The translations under genes were made by a program, and so were the position numbers. Below are positions 48,537-57,364 of a DNA stretch of 64,000 nucleotides, piece by piece; the stretch's first letter is position 1; every line of letters begins with the position of its first letter. This DNA comes from Microtetraspora niveoalba (lineage in GTDB: Bacteria; Actinomycetota; Actinomycetes; Streptosporangiales; Streptosporangiaceae): the NCBI RefSeq assembly GCF_001570405.1, contig NZ_BBYM01000006.1:1-64000 (forward strand), in the 5' to 3' direction. The notes below the pieces were generated by a model. The model ran no database searches. It saw only the letters and a list, made by a program, of their open reading frames with translations, and was not told the origin of the DNA.

Positions 48537-50783
48537 ATGCCTCATTCATCGGCGGGCGAGCTGGCCCGGGAGCAGAAGTACGTCACCGCGCTCTACGAGC
48601 GGCTCGACGTGCTGCGGGAGCGGACGCGCGGGCAACTGGACGACGTCCTCGCCCAGGGCGCGACCGGCACGCACCAGAACCGTTCCGAGCGCGACTCGTT
48701 CGCCGACATGTACGCGCAGCGGCTCGCCCGGCTGTGGGCCGTCGAGAACGGCCTGTGCTTCGGCCGGCTCGACAACGCCGACGGCGGCCGGCTGTACATC
48801 GGCAGGATCGGCCTGGCCGACGACGACCAGGAGCGGATGCTGATCGACTGGCGCGCGCCGGTCGCGCAGCCGTTCTACCGCGCCACCCCGGCCGCCCCCA
48901 TGGGCGTCACCCGCCGCAGGCACCTGCAGACCCGGGGCAGGACCGTCACCAACGTGGACGACGACCTCCTCGACCTCGACGGCCTCTCCGACGCCGACCG
49001 CGCCTCCCTCAACGGCGAGGCGGCCCTGCTGGCCGCGCTCGACGAGAAGCGCACCGGCCGGATGCGCGACATCGTCGCCACCATCCAGTCCGAGCAGGAC
49101 GCGATCATCCGCGGCGACCTGAACGGCGTCCTCGTCGTCCAGGGAGGCCCGGGCACCGGCAAGACCGTGGTCGCCCTGCACCGCGCCGCGTACCTCCTCT
49201 ACACCTACCGTGAGCGGCTGGAGCGGCGCGGCGTCCTCATCCTGGGCCCCAACCTCACCTTCCTGCGCTACATCGAGCACGTCCTGCCCTCGCTGGGCGA
49301 GACCGACGTGCTGCTGTCCACGGTCGGCGAGCTGTACCCCGGGATCACCGCGACCCGCTGGGAGCCGCCGGAGGTCGCCGTGATCAAGGGCGAGATCCGG
49401 ATGGCCGACGTGGTCGGCAAGGCCGTGCGGGACCGGCAGCGCGTGCCCTCCGCGCCGGTCGAGATCCGCCTGGACAAGTTCACCCTGAAACTCGACCGGC
49501 AGACCTTCGAGGCGGCCCGGTCGCGCGCCGTGCGGTCGCGCAAGCCGCACAACGAGGCCCGGGCCCTGTTCGTACGGCACCTGCTGAACGCGCTGACCCG
49601 GCAGGCGGCCAGGCAGCTCGGCCGCGGGATGCTCGACGACGACGACTTCGCCGACCTGCGCGAGGACCTGCGGACCGAGACGCCGGTGCGCACCGCGCTC
49701 AACCGGCTGTGGCCGTACCTGACGCCGCAGCAGCTCCTCATCGGGCTCTACACGTCCAAGGAGCGGATGACCGACGCCGGGCTGGCCCCCGCCGAGTGCG
49801 ACCTGCTGCTGCGCGAGCCGCCGCGCGCGGGCGAGAACTGGTGGAGCGAGGCCGACGTCCCGCTTCTCGACGAGGCGGCCGAGCTGCTCGGCCACATCGA
49901 CGAGGGCGTGCTGCGCGCGGCCCGCCGCGCCGAGGAGGAGCGCGAGGAGCAGCTCGCGTACGCGCGCGAGGTGCTGGAGCTGACCGGCATGGCCGACATC
50001 ATGGACGCGGAGCGGTTCGCGGCCAGACAGCGGGCCGACGAGGTGTACCTGACCACCGCCGAACGCGCCGCCAAGGACCGCACCTGGGCGTTCGGGCACG
50101 TGATCGTGGACGAGGCGCAGGAGCTGTCCGCGATGGCCTGGCGGATGGTCATGCGGCGCTGCCCGACCCGCTCCATGACCGTGGTGGGCGACATCGCCCA
50201 GACGGGATCGGCGGCCGGGGCGGCGAGCTGGGGCCGGGTGCTCGACCCGTACGTCAAGGGCCGCTGGCGCGAGGCGGCGCTGTCGGTCAACTACCGCACG
50301 CCCGCGGAGATCATGGCCGTCGCCGCCGACGTGCTCGCCCTGGTCGGCCCCGGCCTCAAGGCGCCCGAGTCCGTACGCGAGACGGGCGAGCGGCCCTGGG
50401 CGGCGCGCGTCCCCGGCCCGGCGACCGGGCTGGTGCCCCTCGTGCGCCGCGAGGTCGTCCCGGACGGCCGCCTGGCGGTCATCGTCCCCCACGCCCGGGA
50501 GGCGGAGCTGGGGGAGGCCCTGGTGGCCGGGGTGCCCGGCGCGGTCGCCGGCCCGGGCCCGGCGGCGCTCGACGCGCCGGTGTGCGTGCTCACCGTCGCC
50601 GACGCCAAGGGCCTGGAGTTCGACTCGGTGATCGTGGTCGAGCCGGGTGAGATCCTGCGCGAGTCCCCGCGAGGACCAAGCGATCTTTATGTGGCGCTGA
50701 CCCGGGCGACGCGACGGCTCGGCGTGATCCACTCCGGCCCCCTTCCGGGAGCCCTGGAGAGCCTGGTTCCCCGTGCCGACTGA
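48537..50783 (+). CDS. HelD-type RNA polymerase-recycling ATPase (UvrD-like)
   Basis: 748 aa, superfamily 1. The N-terminal antiparallel coiled coil (EQKYVTALYERLDVLRERTRGQLDDVL) is the arm that enters the RNA polymerase secondary channel in HelD proteins. Then come the conserved IGRIGLADDDQERMLIDWRAPVAQPFYRATP block, Walker A VVQGGPGTGKTVVALHRAAYLLYTYRE, motif II HVIVDEAQELSAMAWRM, TVVGDIAQTGSAAG, LSVNYRTPAEIMA and the C-terminal DAKGLEFDSVIVVEP...YVALTRATRRLGV. HelD strips stalled polymerase from DNA, and some actinomycete members (HelR) also displace rifamycins. Whether this one does cannot be read from sequence. It diverges from csnR. Confidence 0.92.
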   Translation: MPHSSAGELAREQKYVTALYERLDVLRERTRGQLDDVLAQGATGTHQNRSERDSFADMYAQRLARLWAVENGLCFGRLDNADGGRLYIGRIGLADDDQERMLIDWRAPVAQPFYRATPAAPMGVTRRRHLQTRGRTVTNVDDDLLDLDGLSDADRASLNGEAALLAALDEKRTGRMRDIVATIQSEQDAIIRGDLNGVLVVQGGPGTGKTVVALHRAAYLLYTYRERLERRGVLILGPNLTFLRYIEHVLPSLGETDVLLSTVGELYPGITATRWEPPEVAVIKGEIRMADVVGKAVRDRQRVPSAPVEIRLDKFTLKLDRQTFEAARSRAVRSRKPHNEARALFVRHLLNALTRQAARQLGRGMLDDDDFADLREDLRTETPVRTALNRLWPYLTPQQLLIGLYTSKERMTDAGLAPAECDLLLREPPRAGENWWSEADVPLLDEAAELLGHIDEGVLRAARRAEEEREEQLAYAREVLELTGMADIMDAERFAARQRADEVYLTTAERAAKDRTWAFGHVIVDEAQELSAMAWRMVMRRCPTRSMTVVGDIAQTGSAAGAASWGRVLDPYVKGRWREAALSVNYRTPAEIMAVAADVLALVGPGLKAPESVRETGERPWAARVPGPATGLVPLVRREVVPDGRLAVIVPHAREAELGEALVAGVPGAVAGPGPAALDAPVCVLTVADAKGLEFDSVIVVEPGEILRESPRGPSDLYVALTRATRRLGVIHSGPLPGALESLVPRAD

Positions 50784-50845
50784 TGCGGAAGTGCCGGGAT
50801 CTGTGGGAATATGAGCGAGATCGCCCACACGTCCTGCCTCGATCC

Positions 50846-50864
50846 AGGACATCCAGCCTGTCCT
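50846..50864 (+). terminator. hairpin after helD
   Basis: AGGACA-TCCAGCC-TGTCCT, a perfect 6-bp stem 63 bp after the helD stop, followed about 8 nt later by GAAAA. A modest candidate. Confidence 0.4.
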
Positions 50865-50903
50865 AGCTGCGAAAACTTGGTGTTTCCGCTGTTCGGGGCA
50901 CGG

Positions 50904-50931
50904 TTGACATCTGAGCTGAGGTCGGTAGTTT
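50904..50931 (+). promoter_or_regulatory. near-consensus promoter in the gap before lnt
   Basis: TTGACA (50904-50909), a 16-nt spacer and TAGTTT (50926-50931). Transcription would begin near 50938, almost 650 nt upstream of lnt and without an ORF of its own, so it may drive a long leader or an independent RNA. Confidence 0.5.
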
Positions 50932-51586
50932 GCTGCCCAGTCCAGCACGGGACTGACCGGTTGACCGTCTTCTGACTTCGCCCGATTCTGCGTCCGTGAC
51001 GGAGTCACACTCCGTCTGCACAGCCAGGCGCAGCGCTGGCGTTCCGTCGAGTCGGGGCACCTCAGCCGGCCGGGGGGTTGGACCCGGGAGGGGTCCGGAT
51101 ACCCAGTAGACAACGGAGCTCCGCGCCCGCCGCCGACGGGACGGATCCGGTCCGAAGGGTCTGTCCGGGCCCCCTTCCGTCACATCACCCCCTCCTGGCG
51201 CCCCCTCCGCCGCGCCGGCCCCCGCCGAGGGGCCGCTCGTCCCCGCACCCGGTGGATCAGGCGCGTCCGGATCCGACCGCGAGTCCCGGTGAAACCCCTG
51301 TGTTTCCGGTGAAGACCCGCCGTTCCCGGCGGACCGGTCGCGCCCGGACGCCTTTCCCGCCTCGCCGCCCCGACCAGATAAGGTCGGGGTGTTCCGCGAC
51401 GGCCACGTGGGACGCGCAAGGCCCGCTCTCCGCTCCACTCCGGCACGGCGTGCCGTGCCCGCCCGAGGGCGTACGCGCCCGCTCGCCGCCGCCCGGCGGG
51501 GCCGGCGGAAAGCGGGGGACCGGGCGCTGGAAACCCCTGGCGGTCAGGCCGCGGCAGGACGTCGAAGGCGAGGAGAACACCGCCCC
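50932..51586 (+). other. long non-coding gap with multiple hairpins, possible structured RNA or lnt leader
   Basis: No frame here has convincing codon bias, and base composition up to about 51070 is visibly less G+C-rich than the surroundings. Hairpins follow one another: CAGTCC/GGACTG (about 50938-50955), GACGGAG-TCACA-CTCCGTC (about 50998-51016), GCCAG/CTGGC (about 51023-51040), and CCCCGACC-AGATAA-GGTCGGGG (51368-51389). The loop of the last contains TAAGGT, which could alternatively be a -10 for a ~196-nt lnt leader. I do not recognise 6S, 6C, RNase P, SRP or a known riboswitch. Confidence 0.45.
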
Positions 51587-53221
51587 GTGGCAACCGAAGT
51601 GAAACAGCAGGCGATCCCGGCCGCGCCCGGCGCCGGGCGTCCGTCCCGCATCCGCCTCCTGGCGCGCGTGGGGTGCTCCGTCGCGGGCGCGCTGCTGCTC
51701 TTCCTCGCCTTCCCGCCCGTCGACTGGTGGTTCTGCGCCCCGGTGGGCATCGCCCTGCTCACGCTCGCCCTGTACGGCACCCGCCCGCGCCGGGCGGCGT
51801 GGCTGGCCTACGTCGGCGCGTTCGCGTTCCTGCTGCCGTCGATGTCGTGGGTCCGGCCGATCGGCGACGACGCCTGGCTGGCCGTGGTCGCGATCGAGAG
51901 CCTCTTCTGGGCGGCCCTGGGGGCGGGGGCCGCCCTCGTGATGCGCGTGCGTCTGTGGCCGCTCTGGGTGGCCTGCCTGTGGGTCGCCCAGGAGTGGGCC
52001 AGGGGCGTGCTCCCCTTCGGCGGGTTCCCGTGGGCCAGGGTGGCGTTCAGCCAGGGCGAGTCGCCGTACACGGGGTTCGCCGCGCTGGGGGGCGCGCCGC
52101 TTGTAACTTTCACGGTCGTCCTGTCCGGCGCGCTGCTGTCCCTGCTGCTCAGCGGGCTCCCCGGCCTCCTGCGCCGCCCGCGCGTCGTTGCGGCGACGCT
52201 GCTCGGCGCGATAGCCCTGCCCCTGCTGGGGCTCGCGGTGCCCCGGCCCGGCGACGAGGGCAGGACCGTGAAGATCGGTGTCATCCAGGGCAACGTGCCC
52301 GGCCGTGGGATGTACTTCCTCGGCGACGAGCCGGCCGTCGTCCTGCAGAACCACGCGAACGAGACCCACAGGCTGGCCGAGGCCGTACGCGCGGGGAAGC
52401 TCCCCAAGCCCGACATCGTGGTCTGGCCGGAGAACTCCAGCGACATCGACCCCTATCGCAACGCGTTCGCGCGCGACATCATCGACTCCGCGGCCAAGGA
52501 CGTGGGAGTGCCGATCCTCACCGGCATCATCGCCATGATCGGTGACGAGCACCGCGCGACACGGAGCCTGATCTGGGACCCGGTCACCGGCCCCGGCGCC
52601 TACTACGACAAGCGCAACCTCGTGCCGTTCGGCGAGTTCACGCCGTTCCAGGACATCATCCTGGCGCTGTCGGAGCGGGCCACCCTGGTCGGCCGCCAGT
52701 CGATCCCGGGCGACGGCCCCGGCGCGCTGCGGATGGGGCCCGTCACGATCGGCGCGGTGAGCTGCTACGAGGTCGCCTTCGACGGCACGGTGCGCGACAC
52801 GGTCGCGGCGGGAGGCAGCCCGCTGATCGTGCAGACCAACAACGCCAGCTACGCGCTGACCAACCTGCCGCCGCAGCAGCTCGCCATGTCCAAACTGCGC
52901 GCCGTCGAGCACAACAGAAGTGTGATCACTACCGCCACGACGGGTATATCCGCATATGTGGACCCGGATGGCGTGGTCGAGTGGCGGACCCGCGAGCTCG
53001 AACCCGCGATGAACGTCGTGACCGTACCGGTCAGGACACGCGCCACGATTGCCACCGAAGTGGGCGCCGTACCTGAATGGATCCTGATACTGATGGGAGC
53101 CGGCGCGGCGGCGGTGGCGGTGATCTCGCGGAAGCGAACCCCGAACGTGAGCGACACGGACGTCCCGCACGTGCCCCAGGCACGGCCGGAAGACCACGGT
53201 TACGCGAGCGAGGAGCGGTGA
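51587..53221 (+). CDS. lnt: apolipoprotein N-acyltransferase
   Basis: 544 aa. Lnt adds the third acyl chain to the N-terminal cysteine of lipoproteins in the membrane. The N-terminal ~200 residues carry about six to seven spans ([48 protein letters not shown]). The C-terminal nitrilase-type domain has the catalytic triad: Glu in [13 protein letters not shown], Lys in [16 protein letters not shown] and Cys in [16 protein letters not shown]; a final span precedes a polar tail. GTG 51587 is chosen from AGGAG 11 nt upstream. Its stop overlaps the next start (GTGA). In Mycobacterium tuberculosis the two enzymes are fused; here they are separate but coupled. Confidence 0.94.
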   Translation: MATEVKQQAIPAAPGAGRPSRIRLLARVGCSVAGALLLFLAFPPVDWWFCAPVGIALLTLALYGTRPRRAAWLAYVGAFAFLLPSMSWVRPIGDDAWLAVVAIESLFWAALGAGAALVMRVRLWPLWVACLWVAQEWARGVLPFGGFPWARVAFSQGESPYTGFAALGGAPLVTFTVVLSGALLSLLLSGLPGLLRRPRVVAATLLGAIALPLLGLAVPRPGDEGRTVKIGVIQGNVPGRGMYFLGDEPAVVLQNHANETHRLAEAVRAGKLPKPDIVVWPENSSDIDPYRNAFARDIIDSAAKDVGVPILTGIIAMIGDEHRATRSLIWDPVTGPGAYYDKRNLVPFGEFTPFQDIILALSERATLVGRQSIPGDGPGALRMGPVTIGAVSCYEVAFDGTVRDTVAAGGSPLIVQTNNASYALTNLPPQQLAMSKLRAVEHNRSVITTATTGISAYVDPDGVVEWRTRELEPAMNVVTVPVRTRATIATEVGAVPEWILILMGAGAAAVAVISRKRTPNVSDTDVPHVPQARPEDHGYASEER

Positions 53222-53994
53222 GCGACCCCTTGGGCATGGAGGAAGAGCTGATGGAGCGGACTCCCGGGCGGGTGCTCGTCATCATCCCCACCTACAACGA
53301 GTGCGAGAACCTCCCGATGATCGTCGGACGGGTGCGCGCGGCGCTGCCCGACGTGCACCTGCTCATCGCCGACGACAACAGCCCCGACGGCACCGGGAAG
53401 ATCGCCGACGAGCTCGCCGAGAAGGACGGCAACATCCACGTCATGCACCGTCCGGGCAAGCAGGGCCTGGGCGCGGCCTACGTGGCGGGCTTCCAGTGGG
53501 GCCTGGCCGAGGGATACGACATCCTGGTCGAGATGGACGCCGACGGCTCCCACCAGCCCGAGGAACTGCACAAGCTGCTCGACGCGGTGGCCGAGGGCGC
53601 CGACCTCGCGATCGGGTCGCGCTGGGTGCCGGGCGGCAAGGTGGTCAACTGGCCCGCCTCCCGCGAGTTCCTGTCCCGGGGCGCCAACACCTACAGCCGT
53701 CTCATGCTCGGCATGCACGTACGGGACGCCACCGCCGGCTTCCGCGCGTACCGTGCCACCACGCTCGAGAAGGTGGGACTGGACGACGTCCAGTCCCAGG
53801 GGTACTGCTTCCAGGTGGACCTCACCCTCCGCACCGTGCGTCAGGGGCTGCGGGTGGCGGAGGTGCCCATCACGTTCGTCGAGCGCACGGCGGGCGCGAG
53901 CAAGATGAACCGCGGCATCATGACCGAGGCGTTCTGGCGGATCGCCGTCTGGGGCGTCAACGGCCTGCCCGGCCGGCTCCGCAAGAAGGGCTGA
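53218..53994 (+). CDS. ppm1: polyprenol monophosphomannose synthase
   Basis: 258 aa, GT2 family. Transfers mannose from GDP-mannose to polyprenyl phosphate, supplying the donor for lipoglycans and protein O-mannosylation. Signatures: [75 protein letters not shown] (DAD metal site), [31 protein letters not shown] and [13 protein letters not shown]. No C-terminal membrane spans, so it is a soluble Dpm1-like form that may lean on the Lnt protein for membrane association, as reported in mycobacteria. GTG 53218 overlaps the lnt stop and has GAGGAG upstream; ATG 53236 and 53251 are alternatives. Confidence 0.93.
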   Translation: MSDPLGMEEELMERTPGRVLVIIPTYNECENLPMIVGRVRAALPDVHLLIADDNSPDGTGKIADELAEKDGNIHVMHRPGKQGLGAAYVAGFQWGLAEGYDILVEMDADGSHQPEELHKLLDAVAEGADLAIGSRWVPGGKVVNWPASREFLSRGANTYSRLMLGMHVRDATAGFRAYRATTLEKVGLDDVQSQGYCFQVDLTLRTVRQGLRVAEVPITFVERTAGASKMNRGIMTEAFWRIAVWGVNGLPGRLRKKG

Positions 53995-54096
53995 CCCCGC
54001 CGGGGCTCCCGGCCCGGATCGCACCCGCGGCTTTCGCTCTCAGCGATACCGGAACCGCCTGGGCGGACGGGGGCGTTCCCTCTAGCGGAGGTCGTG

Positions 54097-54636
54097 ATGT
54101 CGCGTAACTGGCTGCTCCCCGGGTTGTTGCTCATTCCCGTCGTGGAGATCGTGCTGCTCGTCCTGGTCGGCCAGGCGATCGGGGGCGGGCCGACGGTCCT
54201 GCTGCTGCTCGCCGCCGCTCTCGCGGGCGTGTGGCTGATGCGAAAGGAGGGGCGGCGCGCCTGGGCCGCCCTGCAGGGGGCCGTGCAGTCCGGCCGCATG
54301 CCGGACCGCGAGCTGGGCGACTCCGCCATGGTGATGGCCGGAGGCGCGCTGCTGGCGATCCCGGGCTTCCTCAGCGACATCGCCGGGATCCTCCTGATCC
54401 TGCCGGTCACCCGGCCGTTCGCGCGCCGCGGCCTGACCTGGTTCTTCGGTCGCCGGGTGAGCGCCATGGCGGCGCGTTCGCCGTACGGCCCGCTGTTCGA
54501 CCGCATGGACGGCGCCGGAGCGCCCGGCGGCCCCGGAGGGGCGGGCCGGGTCGTGCACGGCGAGGTGATCCACGAGGACGAGGTCGTCGAGGGCCAGGTC
54601 GTCCCCCGGCGCCGCGACCCCCGGCAGACCCCCTGA
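54097..54636 (+). CDS. fxsA: FxsA-family membrane protein
   Basis: 179 aa. Four hydrophobic segments with the FxsA pattern: LLPGLLLIPVVEIVLLVLVGQAIGGGPTVLLLLAAALAGVWLMRKEGRRAW, GALLAIPGFLSDIAGILLILPVTRPFARR. The polar tail (from about residue 125) is Gly/Pro then acidic (HGEVIHEDEVVEGQVV). FxsA alters phage exclusion when overproduced in E. coli; its normal job is unknown. It follows ppm1 as in other actinobacteria. ATG 54097 is preferred to the GTG one codon earlier. Confidence 0.9.
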   Translation: MSRNWLLPGLLLIPVVEIVLLVLVGQAIGGGPTVLLLLAAALAGVWLMRKEGRRAWAALQGAVQSGRMPDRELGDSAMVMAGGALLAIPGFLSDIAGILLILPVTRPFARRGLTWFFGRRVSAMAARSPYGPLFDRMDGAGAPGGPGGAGRVVHGEVIHEDEVVEGQVVPRRRDPRQTP

Positions 54637-54766
54637 GGCGTATCGGCCCCACGCGGCGGCCCCCGGCGGACGCCCCCGGGGCCGCCGGTGACCCGACCCG
54701 CGATCCCGCGCCGCGACACGCACCGCGACGGTTCGGGCAAAGACGAATACGAAGCGTTGCGATATC

Positions 54767-54772
54767 TATACT
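54767..54772 (+). promoter_or_regulatory. -10 element for the repeat protein gene
   Basis: TATACT within an AT-richer island (GATATCTATACTC), 60 bp before the ATG; no matching TTGACA upstream, so another sigma factor or an activator may be used. A GGGGG/CCCCC hairpin (54793-54807) sits in the leader and GGAGG just before the ATG. Confidence 0.5.
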
Positions 54773-54831
54773 CTCCGTGATCGGACCGTGGTGGGGGCCT
54801 GTCCCCCGCCTGACCTGACGCGGAGGTATTC

Positions 54832-55761
54832 ATGACGACTCATCCGGCGACCCGGCGGCGACGGGCTTCGCTCCGGGCCGGGCTCCTCTGCGCGGCGGGC
54901 CTGGTGCCGGCCGCCATCGGCGCGGCGACGTCCGCCCCGGCGGGGGCGACGGCCCAGGCCGCCGTGGCCCCGCCCCGGATCGGCGTTCTCAAGGCCGACG
55001 GCGCCGCCCTCGTCAAGGAAGGCGGCCTGTCCACGAGCTGGGTGACGGAGAACACCGAGGTCATCCAGATCGCCATCGCCGGCGACCGCATCGGCGTCCT
55101 CAAGGCGGACGGTACGGCGCTGGTGAAGGAGGGGGGCCTGTCCACGAACTGGGTGGTCGAGAACACCGGCGTCAAGCAGATCGCTCTCGCGGGTGATCGG
55201 ATCGGTGTCCTCAAGGCGGACGGGACCGCTTTGGTGAAGGAGGGTGGTCTGTCGGCGACGTGGGTGACGGAGAACGTCGGGGTCAAGCAGATCGCTCTCG
55301 CGGGTGATCGGATCGGTGTCCTCAAGGGCGACGGGACCGCTTTGGTGAAGGAGGGTGGTCTGTCGGCGACGTGGGTGACGGAGAACGTCGGGGTCAAGCA
55401 GATCGCTCTCGCGGGTGATCGGATCGGTGTCCTCAAGGGCGACGGGACCGCTTTGGTGAAGGAGGGTGGTCTGTCGGCGACGTGGGTGACGGAGAACGTC
55501 GGGGTCAAGCAGATCGCCCTGGCCGGTGATCGGATCGGTGTCCTCAAGGCGGACGGTACGGCGCTGGTGAAGGAGGGCGGCCTGTCCACCAACTGGGTGG
55601 TCGAGAACACGGACGTCATCCAGATCGCCCTGGCCGGTGACCGGATCGGTGTCCTCAAGGGCGACGGGACTGCTTTGGTGAAAGAGGGCGGCCTGTCCAC
55701 CAACTGGGTGACGGAGAACATCGCCGTCACCGAGATCGCCCTCGCGAGCGGCAAGGACTGA
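54832..55761 (+). CDS. secreted seven-repeat protein, predicted small beta-propeller
   Basis: 309 aa: a signal peptide of about 43 residues with an Arg-rich start (ATRRRRASLRAG, possibly Tat-like) ending near GATAQAA, then seven back-to-back repeats of exactly 37 residues (49-307) and a KD end. The repeat runs RIGVLKADGTALVKEGGL, then STNWVTENTGV, then KQIALAGD. Each unit has spacing for a small beta-meander blade, and seven copies suit a closed propeller. Similar repeats occur as tails on actinomycete secreted proteins (from memory), but here there is no other domain. A lectin-like or adhesive role is plausible but unproven. Confidence 0.8.
   Translation: MTTHPATRRRRASLRAGLLCAAGLVPAAIGAATSAPAGATAQAAVAPPRIGVLKADGAALVKEGGLSTSWVTENTEVIQIAIAGDRIGVLKADGTALVKEGGLSTNWVVENTGVKQIALAGDRIGVLKADGTALVKEGGLSATWVTENVGVKQIALAGDRIGVLKGDGTALVKEGGLSATWVTENVGVKQIALAGDRIGVLKGDGTALVKEGGLSATWVTENVGVKQIALAGDRIGVLKADGTALVKEGGLSTNWVVENTDVIQIALAGDRIGVLKGDGTALVKEGGLSTNWVTENIAVTEIALASGKD
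54976..55752 (+). repeat. seven 111-bp tandem repeats
   Basis: Units begin at 54976, 55087, 55198, 55309, 55420, 55531 and 55642. Units 3-5 are almost identical at DNA level and share codon choices (GCT TTG, GGT GGT CTG) unlike the GCG CTG, GGC GGC CTG of units 1, 2 and 6. Units 4 and 5 differ only in their last codons. This points to recent duplication of one unit, or gene conversion among the middle three. Confidence 0.95.
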
Positions 55762-55810
55762 CCGTGGCCCCGGAGGGCCGCTCCTGATCCGCCGATCAGG
55801 CCGTGAGAGA

Positions 55811-55856
55811 CCCCGGCTCCCTCCCCCTACACCGAGCTCGGGGGAGGGAGCCGGGG
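55811..55856 (+). terminator. strong terminator after the repeat protein gene
   Basis: CCCCGGCTCCCTCCCCC (55811-55827) pairs perfectly with GGGGGAGGGAGCCGGGG (55840-55856), a 17-bp stem with a 12-nt loop. Confidence 0.8.
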
Positions 55857-56037
55857 CCTCTTCGCCCGCGGGGCGGGCCCGCCTCCCGGCCCTGATCGGC
55901 GGGCGGGCCCGCCGACGGCCCGGGAGATGCGAAATGATCCGAGTACCGGCCGGACACTCTCCTAACCGCGTCTTGACCGGCGGATGATCGACGTCTCCCT
56001 AGCCTGGGCGAATGGCGCAGCGACTCCCCAGGCCGTC

Positions 56038-57303
56038 ATGACGGCGGCCGGCCCCTTGTGGCGAGCAGGCGAGCCGACCGGGACGGGTACGGCTCCGCGT
56101 AGGCACCGGTTCCGCCCGGTCGCCCTGATTTTGACCGGAATGACGCTGAGTGGGGCGATCCTGACCGGATGCGGCACCGCGCCCACCGGCGTCACGACCA
56201 GCCCGGCGGCGCAGCGAGGAAACGCGTCGGCGTCGCCGTCCCCGTCCGGGCGGGCGGCGTCCTCCAGCCCGGAAGCCGGGCGGGCGGAGTCCGGGCGGAA
56301 GGCACCCGAGCGGGACATCTACGCGGCGGACCGGCCCGGGAAGCTCAGTCCCGCCGTCGCCGGCTTCCCGTCCCGCGTGTACGTGCCCAACAGCGAGAGC
56401 AACAGCGTCCACGTCATCGACCCCAAGACGTACAAGGTCATCGACCGGTTCCGGACCGACAGCCTGCCGCAGCACGTCGTGCCGTCGTGGGACATGAAGC
56501 GGCTGTGGGTCAACAACAACAGGGGGAACACGCTCACCCCGATCGACCCGAAAACCGGCAAGCCCGGCCGTCCGGTCCCGGTGGAGGACCCGTACAACCT
56601 CTACTTCACCCCGGACGGCCGCGAGGCGCTGGTGATGGCCGAGCGGAACAACGAGCTCGACTTCCGCGACCCGCGCTCGATGCGGCTCCTGCACTCGATG
56701 CCGGTGCCCTGCCGGGGGATCAACCACGCCGACTTCACCGCCGACGGGTCGATCTTCCTGGCGAGCTGCGAGTTCTCCGGCGACCTGGTGGTCATCGACT
56801 GGCGGGGCCGCAAGGTGACCAAGGTCATTCCGCTCGGCCCCACGAGCATGCCGCAGGACGTCAAACTGTCGCCCGACGCCACGACCTTCTACATCGCCGA
56901 CATGTCCAGGGGCGGCGTGTGGCTGGTCGACGCGGCCACCTACCAGGTCATCCGGTTCATGCCGACCGGGGCCGGGGCGCACGGCCTGTACGTCAGCAGG
57001 GACTCGCGCGTCCTCTACGTCTCCAACAGGGGCGCGGGCTCGGTGTCGGTCGTGTCGTTCAAGGAGCAGAAGCCGATCGCCACCTGGCCCATCCCCGGGG
57101 GCGGCTCGCCCGACATGGGCGGGCTGACCGCCGACGGCCGCGAGCTGTGGCTCTCGGGCCGGTACAACGGCGTCGTCTACGTCTTCGACACCGTCGCCGG
57201 AAAGCTCACCCACAAGATCAGCGTCGGGGCGGGGCCGCACGGTCTGTGCGTGTATCCCCAGCCGGGCCGGTACTCGCTCGGCCACACCGGGATCTTCCGG
57301 TGA
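56038..57303 (+). CDS. YVTN-type beta-propeller lipoprotein
   Basis: 421 aa from ATG 56038. The signal (PVALILTGMTLSGAILTGC) ends in a lipobox with the Cys near residue 45, followed by a Ser/Ala/Pro/Arg linker. From about residue 105 a seven-bladed YVTN-like propeller follows: VYVPNSESNSVHVIDPKTYKVIDRF, LWVNNNRGNTLTPIDPKTGK, LVVIDWRGRKVTKVIPLG, FYIADMSRGGVWLVDAATYQVIRFM, LYVSNRGAGSVSVVSFKEQKPIATW and VYVFDTVAGKLTHKISVGAGPHGLCVYP. It would be displayed outside the membrane; ligand unknown. An upstream in-frame ATG (55984) exists but lies close to a TTGACC -35-like element, so the shorter start is preferred. Confidence 0.8.
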   Translation: MTAAGPLWRAGEPTGTGTAPRRHRFRPVALILTGMTLSGAILTGCGTAPTGVTTSPAAQRGNASASPSPSGRAASSSPEAGRAESGRKAPERDIYAADRPGKLSPAVAGFPSRVYVPNSESNSVHVIDPKTYKVIDRFRTDSLPQHVVPSWDMKRLWVNNNRGNTLTPIDPKTGKPGRPVPVEDPYNLYFTPDGREALVMAERNNELDFRDPRSMRLLHSMPVPCRGINHADFTADGSIFLASCEFSGDLVVIDWRGRKVTKVIPLGPTSMPQDVKLSPDATTFYIADMSRGGVWLVDAATYQVIRFMPTGAGAHGLYVSRDSRVLYVSNRGAGSVSVVSFKEQKPIATWPIPGGGSPDMGGLTADGRELWLSGRYNGVVYVFDTVAGKLTHKISVGAGPHGLCVYPQPGRYSLGHTGIFR

Positions 57304-57364
57304 CCCAGCGTTCCGGCTGAGACGTGCGACCCGGGCGGGGAGGCCAGGGGGCCGGGGGTGTCGC

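Noticed and set aside
51078-51602. Open frames on both strands in the helD-lnt gap
   Set aside because: Codon third positions are not biased, translations are Pro/Arg/Gly-rich, and no ribosome sites or motifs are present.
53995-54831. rbpA gene expected near ppm1/fxsA
   Set aside because: No short frame in the two gaps resembles RbpA; only fxsA is found.
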